From Solenopsis invicta (lineage: Eukaryota; Arthropoda; Insecta; Hymenoptera; Formicidae), in assembly GCF_016802725.1 (NCBI RefSeq), contig NC_052665.1:682001-746000 (forward strand): 64,000 nucleotides of DNA. Direction: 5' to 3'. Below the pieces are notes generated by a model. It made no database searches, was not told the origin of the DNA, and saw nothing but the letters and a program-made list of their open reading frames with translations. Within the stretch, counting starts at the first letter, position 1; each line of letters begins with the position of its first letter. Positions 1 to 10,803 of the stretch are shown here, one piece after another. Both the position numbers and the translations under genes were made by a program.

Positions 1-1651
1 TGAGAAAGCGAGGGCTGACGAAAGTCAACAAGAAGAAACTACGAACTTGTTAAACAAATCGGAACCAACCGAGCAAAAAAGTATAGGTACAAATAACGGG
101 GACATTGTATATAATTTTTTCTGATAACATTCAATAGAAAGAAATCTATTTTAGAGACAACTGTAGAAGCCAATTCGACCGACCCGGAAAACAAAATTTC
201 CAATGTAGAGTCACGTCGAGAGACGTCAAGTTCGGCAAAACATTTTGACGAGAGGCACCTGCCTTCGAGCTCAAAATGGCGTGACCCAAAATTAAAAATA
301 ATGACACAATCGGAATGCGATCAGAAGAATTCTACGAAAGGCACGGAGGATCAAGTAGTATTGCGTAGAATAAAGAAAGAAAAAACGTGCGAAAATGAAA
401 AGGAAATGAGAGCTAGCGTCAAGAAACAGACCGCGAACAAAATAAATTCAACATTCAAGAATGCAGTCGAATCGTCGATATTGAGGAAGCATGGCGCTAT
501 AATGATTTGTCAATGGTAAAATATTTTACAGATTTCACATTAGCTCTTTTTCTTTGACATCTTCGTTTATTTTGATTTTTTGAATGCAATAATAATGCTT
601 TAGATGCTCAAAAAGTTTTAACTTAATGATTTCATTTAAGGTGGACGTGTGCGATAGCGTGGAGCATACTTGAAATTGATGATCTGACGCCAAGTTTTCC
701 GGCGCAGTTTAACAGGCACATCACGTTTGCCCTGAGTGCAGCTCTCGAAATGGCGACATACACATTTGCGTACTTTGTATTATCTAGATACGGTAGACGG
801 CTGCCAATGTGCACATACCAGTCCGTCAATGGCATAGTTTGTATTTTAATTGCGGTTTTCTTCATTTTAACCACTGCCACTACACTGCCGATGCCGTTAT
901 TAAGTATATTAAGTACGTACATAAAACGAAAAGGATACAGATTCCTCTATTGCAGCACGTTTATCGATTCATTTATTACATTTTTCTAAGTATTACAAGA
1001 TATTCTTGACACATGTAAGATTTTTATTTCAGATCTCGCAAAAACGATAATGTTGCTGTTTGGCAGAGTGAGTGTCACGAGTACCCTTTCTATCGCCTAC
1101 TTGTATACCGTTGAAATATTCCCAACGGTGATACGAGGTAGCTGTTTAGGCTTATGCGTGGTGTTTGCAAAAATAGGTAGCCTAAGCATGCCGTATTTAC
1201 TTTTATTGGTACGTCATCCACTCGTTCAAATAATTTTCTATTATTCTTTCAAAGTGCAATATCTGTTAATTTGTACTATTTCCGATGAATCGCCAATTGA
1301 AAAATCAGCTAATCGATAGTTATTGGAAATCTAAAATCTTTTTATTAGAAGCAACATATGTCACTTCCGATACCATTACTAGTCACTGGAATGTTATGCC
1401 TCGTCTCTGGTGGACTGGCTCTGATTTTACCGGAGACTCTGAATAAAATTCTACCAGACCAAGTGATGGATGTGGTAAATGTAATCAGCGACAATAATTG
1501 CAAGAGTGAAAGTGTCAATGTAGAAAATGGCGTGAAGGAAGAAGATTTGACAGAGAGGCAAATTCTGAGGGAGAAACTCTTTTCAGAAGACTGGGTCGAT
1601 GCTGGTAACGGGATTCTGGTAAATTTCACGGAAAATAAAAATGCCGAGTAA
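1..1651 (+). CDS. SLC22-type organic cation/carnitine transporter, 3' part (5' end outside window)
   Basis: Five joined exons read in one frame: 2-86, 155-515, 641-903, 1033-1208 and 1349-1651 (TAA), all with GT/AG borders and matching phases. The product is the C-terminal half of a 12-TM major facilitator. First comes a long charged, Ser/Thr/Lys/Glu-rich cytoplasmic stretch (exons 1-2), longer than the usual SLC22 central loop. The later TM helices follow, with the loop motif RYGRR after a helix (about 800), then YTVEIFPTVIRG (about 1100-1137), the sugar/organic-ion transporter signature, and PET after the last helix (about 1430). Family role: uptake or export of organic cations, carnitine or zwitterions at the plasma membrane; the substrate cannot be read here. 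The last exon ends in a hydrophilic tail. The long basic insertion is odd but in frame across two splice junctions. No stops interrupt it, so it looks functional. Transporter superfamily is sure, SLC22 fairly sure. Confidence 0.82.
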
Positions 1652-2034
1652 TTTATAAAATAAAATGACTTTATATTAAAATTATTAGTATTTAATGGAC
1701 ATCTTCGCTCCACTTTATTCATACAAAGTTCCACGTGCTCCAATTGCCGATGTAAAAGATTTAAAAGACTAATTTACTTGTGATATTCATTTATTAAATG
1801 AATATTATACATATGTTTATAAAAAAATATCATGCTGTATGTAAAATGGAAATATAAATCAGATAAATTATCATATTCATAGCAATAGCCATACTTATTT
1901 TAATTTTAAGGCTACAAAATAGCATATATTAAACTTTCATTTAAGAATAAAAAGACTCGGGATGAGCAAGATCTCAGCAGAGGCAACATCCGTGTTTTAA
2001 AAATATATATAAAGAAATTTCATGCGTTTCATAT
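1652..2034. other. 3' flank of transporter gene
   Basis: AT-rich. AATAAA-like hexamers occur just after the stop (about 1657-1664), so the mRNA probably ends in the first tens of bases. Nothing else is recognisable. Confidence 0.4.
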
Positions 2035-2604
2035 ACAAAGTGTCCGGAAAGTCGCTACGAATATTTCGGGACGTGATTTGGAACCCCAAAAGAAGGAAAA
2101 AAAGCTATATAAACATGGGTCCTGAAATAAGTCGTTTCCGAGTTAGTCACTTTTATGTTAAAAAAAAATTGTATTTTATAGTCCGCGTGGCATCCTTCCT
2201 TAAATTTTTTTATTAAATTCCTAATTTTTTTATTTTTATTTCTTTTTTTAATTTTTAAATTTTATTATTTTTTAATTTAATTAATAGTTTTTATTTTTTA
2301 ATTTTTTTTAATTTTTCAATATTTGTAATTACATTATTTTTTAACACATATTATTTTTAAATCGAATTAAATAAGGTGTTCAAAATGATCACCTTCAGCA
2401 CGAATGCAGGCCCTTATTCTCCTTTCAAAGGAATTTCGAACTCTATGAAAAACATTTGGATCCGTCCTTATTTTTTTTAACATAAAAGTGGCTATAACTC
2501 GGAAACGACTTATTTCCGGACCTATGTTTATATAGCTTTTTTTCCTTCTTTTGGAGTCCCAAATCACGTCCCGAAATACTCGTAGCAATTTTCCGGACAC
2601 CCTG
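2035..2604. mobile_element. Fold-back (MITE-like) element with CAGGGTGTCC-type termini
   Basis: About 125 bp at 2035-2167 is repeated in inverse orientation at 2478-2604. Shared blocks include CGGGACGTGATTTGG and AAATAAGTCGTTTCCGAGTT. The right end reads CCGGACACCCTG followed by TATATA; the left end has decayed to ACAAAGTGTCC. The 310-bp centre is A/T-homopolymer-rich. The same terminal CAGGGTGTC recurs in two elements at 39.6-40.5 kb whose interiors differ. There is no coding capacity: the ORFs across the arms are mirror images of each other. Superfamily not assigned. Confidence 0.75.
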
Positions 2605-2611
2605 TATATAT

Positions 2612-3314
2612 AAAAGTAAATAAGACGGTCAAAATTAACAAGCAAAACAAACAAAGGATGTAATTTAAAGATAAGTAATTGTCATTATTTTAATAAAAAA
2701 GACGAGTTTTAATTATACTAAGACGGTACGTTTCGGCTCTACTTAGCCTTCTTCAGGCAAGCAATTCTTATTGAAGCTTAACGAGACGTTTTTAACAACA
2801 ATATTAACAACGTTCCGTGATTACTATAAAATAAGTGCTAATCACTCCTTTAATTGAGAGAAACTTAAAATTCTCGACACCGAACCAAATTTCCACAAAA
2901 TACTAATTTCGGAAATGACATACATTAAATAAACAAATGGATTAAATTCACACAATAACACCGAACTTCTACATAATTCTTATTTTTATTTACTTGACTC
3001 GTTCAAATACAGTTAAAGACACACAGTAACAATGCTCGTTTAAACGTTCTGCCTTAGTCATGCTTCGTTTACCCTGACAATAAGATCATCATCCGATAAT
3101 AAACGCTCGCACAATTTAATTTTGACATTTTACCCAAATAAGTTAATTTATCTGTCGCGGAATTAATTTATGGTATATTATTTACATAATAGATCCATCA
3201 TTATTATAATTAAAACTCGTCTTTTTTTATTAAAATAATGGTAATTATTTATTTTTAAATCGCATCCTTTGTCTGTTTTGCTCATTAATTTTGACCGTCT
3301 TATTTACTTTTATG
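2612..3314. mobile_element. Inverted-repeat element containing a hammerhead-like motif
   Basis: Arms of about 107 bp at 2612-2718 and 3207-3314 are inverted copies, sharing AATAAGACGGTCAAAATTAA and AAAAAAGACGAGTTTTAATT blocks. Just inside the left arm, on the minus strand, is a CTGAAGA...GAAACGTACCGTC arrangement (2722-2756). The interior is non-coding. Penelope-like retroelements carry hammerhead motifs of this kind in their terminal repeats, so a fragment of such an element is possible. The inverted arms would equally fit a fold-back DNA element. Confidence 0.6.
2722..2756 (-). ncRNA. Hammerhead-ribozyme-like core (candidate)
   Basis: Read on the minus strand: CTGAAGA matches the CUGANGA core. 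A GGCT/AGCC hairpin stands for stem II. GAAA follows, and ACG-TAC-CGT gives a 3-bp stem III with the A15.1-U16.1 pair, then C as the cleavage nucleotide. I could not pair the flanks into a local stem I, so a monomer is probably inactive. Penelope-type minimal hammerheads with very short stem III are thought to work as dimers. Confidence 0.4.
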
Positions 3315-3343
3315 TTTGACAACGATGCGAACGTTCATGTTTA

Positions 3344-3344
3344 G

Positions 3345-3416
<72 letters not shown>
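3344..3416. repeat. (TA)n followed by (TATG)n microsatellite
   Basis: About 24 TA units run into about six GTAT units. Apparent ORFs here (IYIYIY) are repeat artefacts. Confidence 0.95.
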
Positions 3417-4059
3417 TATAAGAAACAATAGTATAATCACTCATCACGTACAAGATATTCGATTGCGTCTCTCACTCGTAATATACATGAAATATAATGT
3501 AAACTATTAGCGTCACATGTGAATGTATACACATTCGCACGATATAAATTAGACTCAAAATATTCACTGTTATTTCTTTTCTCATTCATTCATCTGGGAG
3601 AACAATCTCTTTTCCTTGATTTCATGCCAATGTTAAATATAATAAAATATAAACATTTCGACAGAAATGAAACACAAGATGCTGTAAAAAAACTTGAAAA
3701 TAGCTTAAGATAGACATAACATGTATATATGAATGTTTCGTTATACTTTAAAGTATTGTTGCACCTAAAGATCCTCACACAAAGTGTTCACTCACACAAC
3801 TTTAATGCTATAAGGAAATAACAATCGCAGTTACAATACATCCATACAAAGCGACACAATTCTTAAAAATCTCTAGGTTTTTAATGAATGTCAGTTCATT
3901 GTCAGAGAAATCAATTGTCACTTGTCGTTTATTCATTTTTTCGCACAATTAATTCAATGTACAGATGATCATTTAAAAAGCAGATTCTCATAGTGTACAT
4001 TACGAGAATGTAACACTATTATATCGAGATATACATATAGACCGAGATATACATATTCA
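3417..4059. other. Unassigned AT-rich spacer
   Basis: No coding sequence, RNA gene or repeat structure that I can support. It lies between convergent genes (transporter on +, MED31 on -). Confidence 0.4.
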
Positions 4060-4170
4060 TAGTTTATTCTTATTTCAAGATCGTCCTAAGTTATGTCTTA
4101 AGATGCTAATACGGCTCTCTGATTGGTTGATGACTTTTTAAGATGGTCTTAAATATAAGAATCGACTATA
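4060..4170. mobile_element. Short MITE-like inverted repeat
   Basis: About 30-bp imperfect terminal inverted repeats: TAGTTTATTCTTATTTCAAG on the left against the complement of ...AAATATAAGAATCGACTATA on the right. They enclose GGCTCTCTGATTGGTTGATG. Non-coding, about 110 bp, superfamily unknown. Confidence 0.5.
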
Positions 4171-4445
4171 AATATCAGTCATAACAATTACAATAAGACC
4201 AAACAGAAAAAAAATTAATTCTGTTGATGCAAATGTTCTTTTTTTGATTTCTTTAATAAATAATTTATTCAGATTTATACAAAATATATGATTCAATGAC
4301 GAAAATCAGAGAGTTTTGTGAATTATCACAGTCAAGTAGCAATAACCTAAATCAATGGGCTCTTCTGTAAAAAAAACCTATCATACTGGAAAAATTATAC
4401 AAGATTTAGATTTTATACAAATAGAATGAATATAAAATTACAACT

Positions 4446-5288
4446 TTAGGGAACCTTTGAACCAGGTTGAGCAATACCATTATTTTGAGAATTAGTATGT
4501 TGCGTTTGTTCAGCAGCCGTTTGCAGAAGTCTTGTTCGACGTCTCGTATAATGTTGCCACAGTAGAATCTGCTGATCGTCGATAAACTTTGTACATTGAG
4601 AATTCACAACTTCTCTTCTAAAATGCTCATACTGCAATAAATCCAGGAAATACAAGCACATGGGGTACTTTAAATACTTTGCATATTCTGGTTCTTTCCA
4701 GTATAATAGGTACTTGAGGTAATTGATAAACGTCATATCTTTGAAGTAGCCACGCTGTGCCAAAACTAGAATTACATTTATCATAAATAAAATAATTTTT
4801 TCCTTTAAAAATAAGGCAAAAAATGCAAGGATTATTCTTACTTACAATTCAAATAATTTGGATTTGCCAGGCATTGTACAAATTCTAATTCAACCTGAAA
4901 CCGTAGTCGCTGTTGATCATCTGTCTCCGCAGCCCCTGAAATATAAATTTTGATTTGTTCTTGTTCCTTTGAAATAAACTCAAAAGAAAAACTGATCAAT
5001 AAACTATAGTAATGTAACATGATGACACATTTAGATAAAATTAGATGAAATTGGTCATTATACAAATTACATAGTTCAACAAGATAAAAACAAATTAGAA
5101 CCAAATTGTTTAAAGTCAAACGATTCTCTTGGAAATCCGTTTCGCAATGTATTAAAAAATTATAGCTGTACAATTTAGAGAAGATAGGTTAGAATAGAGT
5201 TTAAACACACGGTTGATAATGTACCGTTCATTCCAATGAAAGGTTTTCTGCCTTTCATGAGCCCCGGCGGATCATCCAGTCGGTTCAT
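4446..5288 (-). CDS. MED31: Mediator complex subunit 31 (MED31/SOH1)
   Basis: Three exons on the minus strand: 5288-5225, 4935-4846 and 4765-4446 (TAA), each intron GT...AG, phase 1 at both junctions. The joined protein is about 157 aa. The N-terminus reads MNRLDDPPGLMKGRKP, the core QVELEFVQCLANPNYLNFLA spans exons 2-3, followed by QRGYFKDMTFINYLKYLLYW and KEPEYAKYLKYPMCLYFLDL, the near-invariant SOH1 block. The C-terminal third is a polar tail rich in Q/T/N, longer than in vertebrates and usual in insects. MED31 is a small helical subunit of the middle module of Mediator and links transcription factors to RNA polymerase II in the nucleus. The start is the first ATG of the conserved N-terminus. 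Two fold-back elements begin about 225 bp upstream. It appears intact. Identification is certain from the core. Confidence 0.96.
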
Positions 5289-5513
5289 AGTACAGCCACT
5301 TTTGACGAATATTTAATACTTATCGTTCTTATAGCAAACATGCGAAAACACAAAATCAGGACAAAGTAGAATTGTCACTACGAATCAATGAACTCCACCA
5401 AGTCCACCAATCTCACTTATGTTCTGTGCTGAACAGCACTCTCCAGCACTCTCACAAGTGAACTGAAGTGAACTCTGGTGAACTCGTCAACTCGCCGCAG
5501 TCGCCGCATGCCG

Positions 5514-5782
5514 CGCGTAGAGTCCCTAGAAGTAGAGAGTCTGGACGTCTCGGGGTTCCACGTGATTGGATGCACGTAATTGTGCATCTAAAATGGCAGC
5601 ACCAATACGGATCCCTGTTTAATCTTCTTTAGCCAATGCGATAACAGCATACAACACGTTCAAGTGCACACAATGATAAACATACACACACATAAGCTCA
5701 CTTACATACACTGACATATTCATCACCGACATTTTAGGGGCAGATGTCCAGACTCTCTACTTCTAGGGACTCTAGCCGCGCG
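5514..5782. mobile_element. Fold-back element A upstream of MED31
   Basis: Terminal inverted repeats of about 40 bp: the left copy at 5514-5553 (GAGTCCCTAGAAGTAGAGAG, then TCTGGACGTC) is mirrored at about 5743-5782 (GTCCAGACTCTCTACTTCTA). The interior is unique and non-coding. The right end shares the CCGCGCGTAGAGTA block with element B. Confidence 0.65.
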
Positions 5783-6226
5783 TAGAGTACCTCTAGTAAG
5801 AGTATGGACACCGTTAGTCGATTTTTGATTGGTTCCTCGATTCGCCATATGTAATAGGGAAATAAAAGAGGGAAAATTGAATTCATTATTGTGTATACTG
5901 ATAAAAACAAAAAATATACGCGTGATTTTATATACAATTTAATAAACAATGTTATATACTTGTATATAATCGATTTAAGTTGAATCCTGTTAAGGCTAAT
6001 TATTATATTTTGTTATTTCTTTGAGTGATATAGTGATGCTTAGTGAAGTCAGGCATCGTTCAAGTATGTCATCGTGTATTTCTGTGAAGTTATTCATTTT
6101 ATTCATTTTTTTTTTTTTTTTTTTCATTTATCTATAAATTATAGAAAACCCGTCATAGGTTCCCTATTAATGGCGGACGATGTCCATACTCTTACTAGAG
6201 GTACTCTAGCCGCGCGCCGATCGCAG
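5774..6226. mobile_element. Fold-back element B abutting element A
   Basis: Left repeat 5774-5817 (TAGAGTACCTCTAGTAAGAG, TATGGACACC) is inverted at 6187-6226. The termini resemble element A (TAGAGT.CCT.TAG.A.GAGT.TGGAC) but are clearly a different subtype. It contains a T-run at 6108-6123 and no gene. Confidence 0.65.
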
Positions 6227-6700
6227 CGCCAATCCAACTGAAGAAACGATATTTGATAGAAATAAACTTTTATTATGCAATCGTTTTATATTTATCGTTT
6301 GTATAATATTTATTTATTAAATTTATTTAAATTTTTTTATGTCTTTAGACATACATATAATTTATATAAATTAAATGTAATGTCAAACTAAAAAAGACTG
6401 TTATTATAGTTTATTATGATCAATTATAAAATAATAGTTTCCACAGCAATTATTAGAAGTAATAATTATTTATAATTACTTACAATTTACGGATTCTATA
6501 TGCACGGTCACAACCTATGTATAAAATGTATAAAAGTTATACAACAATGCAAAATAGCAAACCAGTTACAGGACAAATTTGTGCTATTTAATGCATAATA
6601 ACGAAGTCGAACTATAATTGCTGTCAAGATGTCAAGATTTTAATTTGTAATTACAATAACACTAAATAAAACTCTATGCATTAAATTGCCCATATCTCTA
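6227..6700. other. AT-rich spacer upstream of CRAL-TRIO gene 1
   Basis: No supported feature. AT-rich, with short A/T palindromes only. Confidence 0.35.
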
Positions 6701-6708
6701 GCTCTGTG

Positions 6709-6801
6709 TTATAAAATCGCGCGTCCTTCTTTCGTGACACGCAGTAATACTTTGAAGAGCCTGTGAGCAACACTCGAGTTCTTTAGTCGAGTGTCATTTA
6801 A
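6709..6801 (+). promoter_or_regulatory. Candidate core promoter and non-coding leader exon of CRAL-TRIO gene 1
   Basis: TTATAAAA at 6709-6716 is followed 26 bp later by an initiator-like GCAGTAAT (6741-6748). A leader candidate ends at a GTAAAT donor (6802). A small perfect stem, CACTCGA...TCGAGTG, lies at 6771-6793. An acceptor-like TTTCTAATCAG at 7132-7142 could join this leader to the coding exon. The splicing is inferred. Confidence 0.4.
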
Positions 6802-7193
6802 GTAAATATTTTTCTTGCCTGAGTGCAATTTAAACAAGTAATTTTACCTGTGCTTTTTTAACATAATTATTACAATTTCTATTCATATAACACTTGCTGA
6901 TGCAAGAATACAATTTGTATTATAATTCTAATCTAATTGTTATGACGTAACTTAAATTTTAATTAAAGACATTTATCATTAATAATAAACCGCGAATTAT
7001 AAATAAATAGATAATAATGAATTATATAAACCGCGATATTTTTAAATTCCATTTTTATTAAACTTATTTAAGACACAATATTATTTTAAATGTAAAAGAG
7101 ACTACAACAAATTTAATTTAGATAAAGATCATTTCTAATCAGTGTTAAAAACATTTTTTACATCAATAGAAAATTACTCAAGTGTCGCTTGAG

Positions 7194-9247
7194 ATGTCGT
7201 TAATCAAGAGGATTTCCTACGATGAAGAAAAGAAAAAAAATCCCGAGCTGAAAGATTCCGATATACAAATCTTAAAGGATTGGTGCACGAAGCAACAGCA
7301 TCTTCCGAAAATTTCAGACGCTGAATATGTACTGTTCTTGCACAGTAATTATTATCGCATCGAGCCTGCTAAAAACACCATTGAAGAATATTACACTACT
7401 AGAACTCACATGCCAGAATTTTTCTCTGACAGGGATCCACTTGGAACAAAATCATTGCGAGAAGCATTTCAAACTACGTAAGTATTAATTAAAATAATTG
7501 TTAACTTATATTTTAACCAGGCTTTCGGAATAAGTAACGCGTTACATGTAACATTATGTAACGCGTTACATGTAATATTACAGTTTTTGTTACTTTTTTA
7601 CGATAACGTTTATTACTTTTTTTCTGTTTGTAACGGTAACATTATTATTTTTATTGTTACATTAATTTTTTTCATTACCCTCATGCATGTTCAATAAATC
7701 GTGCTCTGAATGCGCGTTATTCATGTGATTCAATAGAAATATTATATTCTGATACAGTACTTTATATCTTGAGTTGCACTCTGCACTCCGTTAGCCACTG
7801 TCGGTGTACTAAATAATTTAGACATTACAAATATCTATACTATCGATTTTTTAATACTAGTAATGATATTAGAATGATCTAAATTTTTGTAAAAATAAAT
7901 ATACTAAAAAATAAAAAATTGGAAAAATTATTAGATAAGTTTAATATAAAGAAAAACTTGCTTTATACAGAATAACTTATAGAGTTTTAAATTTTAATAT
8001 TTATTATTGCATTTAATATTGATTATCAAATAATGTGTTTTTAAAATCTAACAACTTACTGCAGCATTACAAAAAAGTAACAAACCGCGTTAACTTTTCA
8101 AATCAATAACGATAACAACTTTTTACAAAAAAAAACAAAAATAACCATAATGTATTATTTTTTTAAAGTAACGTTTCCAATCTTGATTTTAACAATGTAT
8201 TCAAATAATAGATAATTAATAGATAATGAAATATTTCTCCACATAAAGATTTATTTCTATCATTTTTAATCGTCCAAAATAGAAATTTATCTCACAATAC
8301 CCACAACAAAAAATATTCGTAAAAGAAGCTGTCGAGTGTACTTGACAAATATGGAAATATGCTTTAATCCAGTCGTGAATTAAACAATTAAATTTATTTA
8401 AAAAGGGCGCAGATAACATTGTCAATGCCAACAAAGGAAGGATACAAAATTATTTATTCGAAGTTAATAGATTACGAAGCGTCACATTTTGTTTATAACG
8501 ATGTCATGAAGTACTTTTCTATGATGGTCGACATGTGGCTGTACACCGAAGGGACCGCAGAAGGTCATATAATTGTTATAGACATGATAAATGTTTCCTT
8601 CGCTCATGCTGGCCGTCTTAATCCCCTTGGGATTAAGAGATATCTTTATTATTTACAAGAAGCTATACCAATCAGACTTAAAGGTTTGCACTTTGTTAAC
8701 ACTAACGCAGTCATGGATATCATTTTGGCAATGATGAAGCCGTTTATGAAGAAAGAATTAATGGACGTGGTAAATATAATAGAAATATTTTATATTAATT
8801 AGAGAGTGCTACATAAATAGATAAATCAATTTTTTTGCGAATTTATATAAAACTTGTTTATCAACAATTTTTAAATTATTTTTTTTCTAAAAAAACGTAA
8901 ATTCGAGATGTCATTATTTTATTCCTGAAATTGTTTTAGTAAATATGAAACGTGTCTTACACAATATATGTTTAACATATTTTCAGTTACATATTCATAC
9001 CACGAAAGATACATTAGCAAAGTTTATACCATTGGAAGCATTCCCATGCGATGTGAATTTAGATGGAAAATCTAAACCGTTGAAAGAACAGCAAGAGCAA
9101 CAATTAAAAAAGCTACAGGATCATCGTGAATGGTTTCTACAAGATGAAGTCATGGGTCGTGTAAACGAAGCGTTAAGAATCGGCAAAAGCAAAACGATTG
9201 ATATGTTTGGAGTCGAAGGAAGTTTCAAAAAATTAGATATTGATTGA
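7194..9247 (+). CDS. CRAL-TRIO domain lipid-transfer protein, array gene 1
   Basis: Exons 7194-7477, 8406-8769 and 8987-9247 (TGA); phases 2 then 0; 302 aa. Residues 1-95 form the CRAL_TRIO_N helical region (DSDIQILKDWCTKQQHLPK, then FLHSNYYRIEPAKNTI). Residues 96-255 form the CRAL-TRIO (Sec14-type) pocket, with LNPLGIKRYLYYLQEAIP and KPFMKKELMDV. The tail ends FGVEGSFKKLDID. Family members (alpha-tocopherol transfer protein, CRALBP, clavesin) carry hydrophobic ligands such as tocopherol, retinal or phosphoinositide between membranes; the ligand here is unknown. The ATG at 7194 is the first after an in-frame stop at 7167 and fits the paralogues (MSLIKR / MSMIRR); the upstream GTG is not a start. 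This is the most divergent copy of the array. A 668-bp hAT element occupies intron 1. No disabling change seen. Confidence 0.92.
7518..8185. mobile_element. Non-autonomous hAT element in intron 1 of gene 1
   Basis: Flanked by a perfect 8-bp target duplication ATTTTAAC (7510-7517 and 8186-8193). The ends are CAGGCTTTCGGAATAAGTAA and the complement of TTAAAGTAACGTTTCCAATCTTG, fitting the hAT pattern CAGGG(T)TGG..AAGTAACG. The subterminal regions are rich in GTAACG/CGTTAC. No transposase. Confidence 0.88.
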
Positions 9248-10559
9248 TTTATTTAGTTTAAAATCGAAAAAGTAACCGTATAAAGTATTGCTTAAAATAT
9301 AGTTGTCCTTTATATATGTGTGCTAAAAGCAAATCAAAATTTAATACTTGTAATAGTAACACTAACAGTGATAAAAATATAGAGATTATCCAAAATTTCA
9401 TAATTCATTTATTGGCAATTAATACTAATGTTGCATAAATGATGTATTTGAGTATTTGTCCTGAAAATTAAAGATTTTATTCTAAAAGACATGCAAATTA
9501 TAATAATTATGTAATAATATGTGCAGTTATATAAATATACTTACATAACAAGAATAACAAGAATTATAACAAGAAACTCTATAAAAACGTTTTATCTCTA
9601 CATATTAATGAAATATTAAAAATGTTAATAACACGTTTTTGCAATAACACGTTTTAATAATATGTTTTAGTCCCAGTATGATTAATAAACATAAAGCAGA
9701 ATGATGTAAATTTGTAAAATTACATCTTTATCGGATATTAAAATGTTTTAGTAACTCAACGTTTTAATATAACATTTAGTTTCCGATGGAGATGTAATTT
9801 GAAAAATTTGCAGTATCATCCTGCTTTATGTTTATTAATTTATCCAAATTTTTATGTTGCCTAAATGACACCTTTAAGTTATTTTTTAGACGTCTATAAG
9901 TAAAACTTTTTTGCAAAACCTTGCACTTTAAAATTTTAATTTTATTACACTATCAAGAGGCGCGGTTGCACCGCGCGCTAAAATGTTACGCAGCGACCAA
10001 CCTTTTTTACGCAATCTTATCAGATGACATCAAGATTGCAATGTTATTATGGAAATAAAGAAACGATTCATCTAATTACAGTTCTCATAACTAAGAATTT
10101 TAATTATAAGCATGCGTGATGGATTTTTTTAGTTGAGTTAATTCGATCTCAAAACACTAAACGCAATTTCATTTATACGTTACATAAAAAAAGAAGTTAA
10201 GTATCAAATAAAAAATTCAAGTTACATAGGTAATATTAATTATATAATGTATTCATTCTTACACACATACGCACACGCGCGCGCACACACACATTCCGTT
10301 TAACTTTCATGGTTTATGCAGAATTTTCCATTCAGACTGTTTGTAATATTTTGATTAAAGAACTGTTATTTCGTAGTATATTGTGTCGACGATACACACA
10401 ATTTTAAAAAGCATTCACATCAAAACAAAAGAGTTAAAAGATTATATAATAAAATATGATATTTATAAGAATGTAACTATTAATAACACGATGTTCAAGT
10501 GAGTATGTATCAATATCTTCTTTTTTTTGTTAATTAATCAACAGTTCTCCACTTGCAAA
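9248..10559. other. Spacer between genes 1 and 2, with a small fold-back at 9679-9842
   Basis: Arms 9679-9747 and 9770-9842 are inverted copies (ATTAATAAACATAAAGCAG blocks), a MITE-like hairpin of about 165 bp. At 9955-9975 is AAGAGGCGCGGTTGCACCGC, a motif recurring at 15.66, 24.2 and 61.39 kb. A mixed CA/CG microsatellite is at 10262-10296. No gene seen. Confidence 0.5.
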
Positions 10560-10803
10560 GTCCTCTTTGGACTTTATCTGCGATCGTGACGCAGGTATTT
10601 TAGTCTTCATGGAGCGCAATCTGAAAGTAATCGTTCTCTGCATAGCGGACGCTTGAAACTCTCGAAACGCTCGGACATTCTCCTTTAGAAATCAGTGTGT
10701 AATCGACTTATCGCGTGCGCAGCAGCGATATTCTGTGCTGTGTTACCAGTATTTGTAGGACAAATCCACCTGTGAATAACCGGTTAAAAAACAACCGGTC
10801 AAG
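10560..10803 (+). promoter_or_regulatory. Candidate non-coding leader exon of gene 2
   Basis: A less AT-rich block in an AT-rich spacer ends in GGTCAAG followed by the donor-like GTAGGT (10804). An acceptor TTTCTCAG lies at about 11737-11744, 50 bp before the gene 2 ATG. A leader is inferred from base composition and splice signals only. Confidence 0.35.

Noticed and set aside
2022..2654. Two open frames with related peptides (KVSGKSLRIFRDVIW type)
   Set aside because: They are the two inverted arms of one fold-back element, not a protein family.
7182..7193. GTG (7182) as the start of CRAL-TRIO gene 1
   Set aside because: The ATG at 7194 is the first after an in-frame stop and aligns with the starts of all paralogues.
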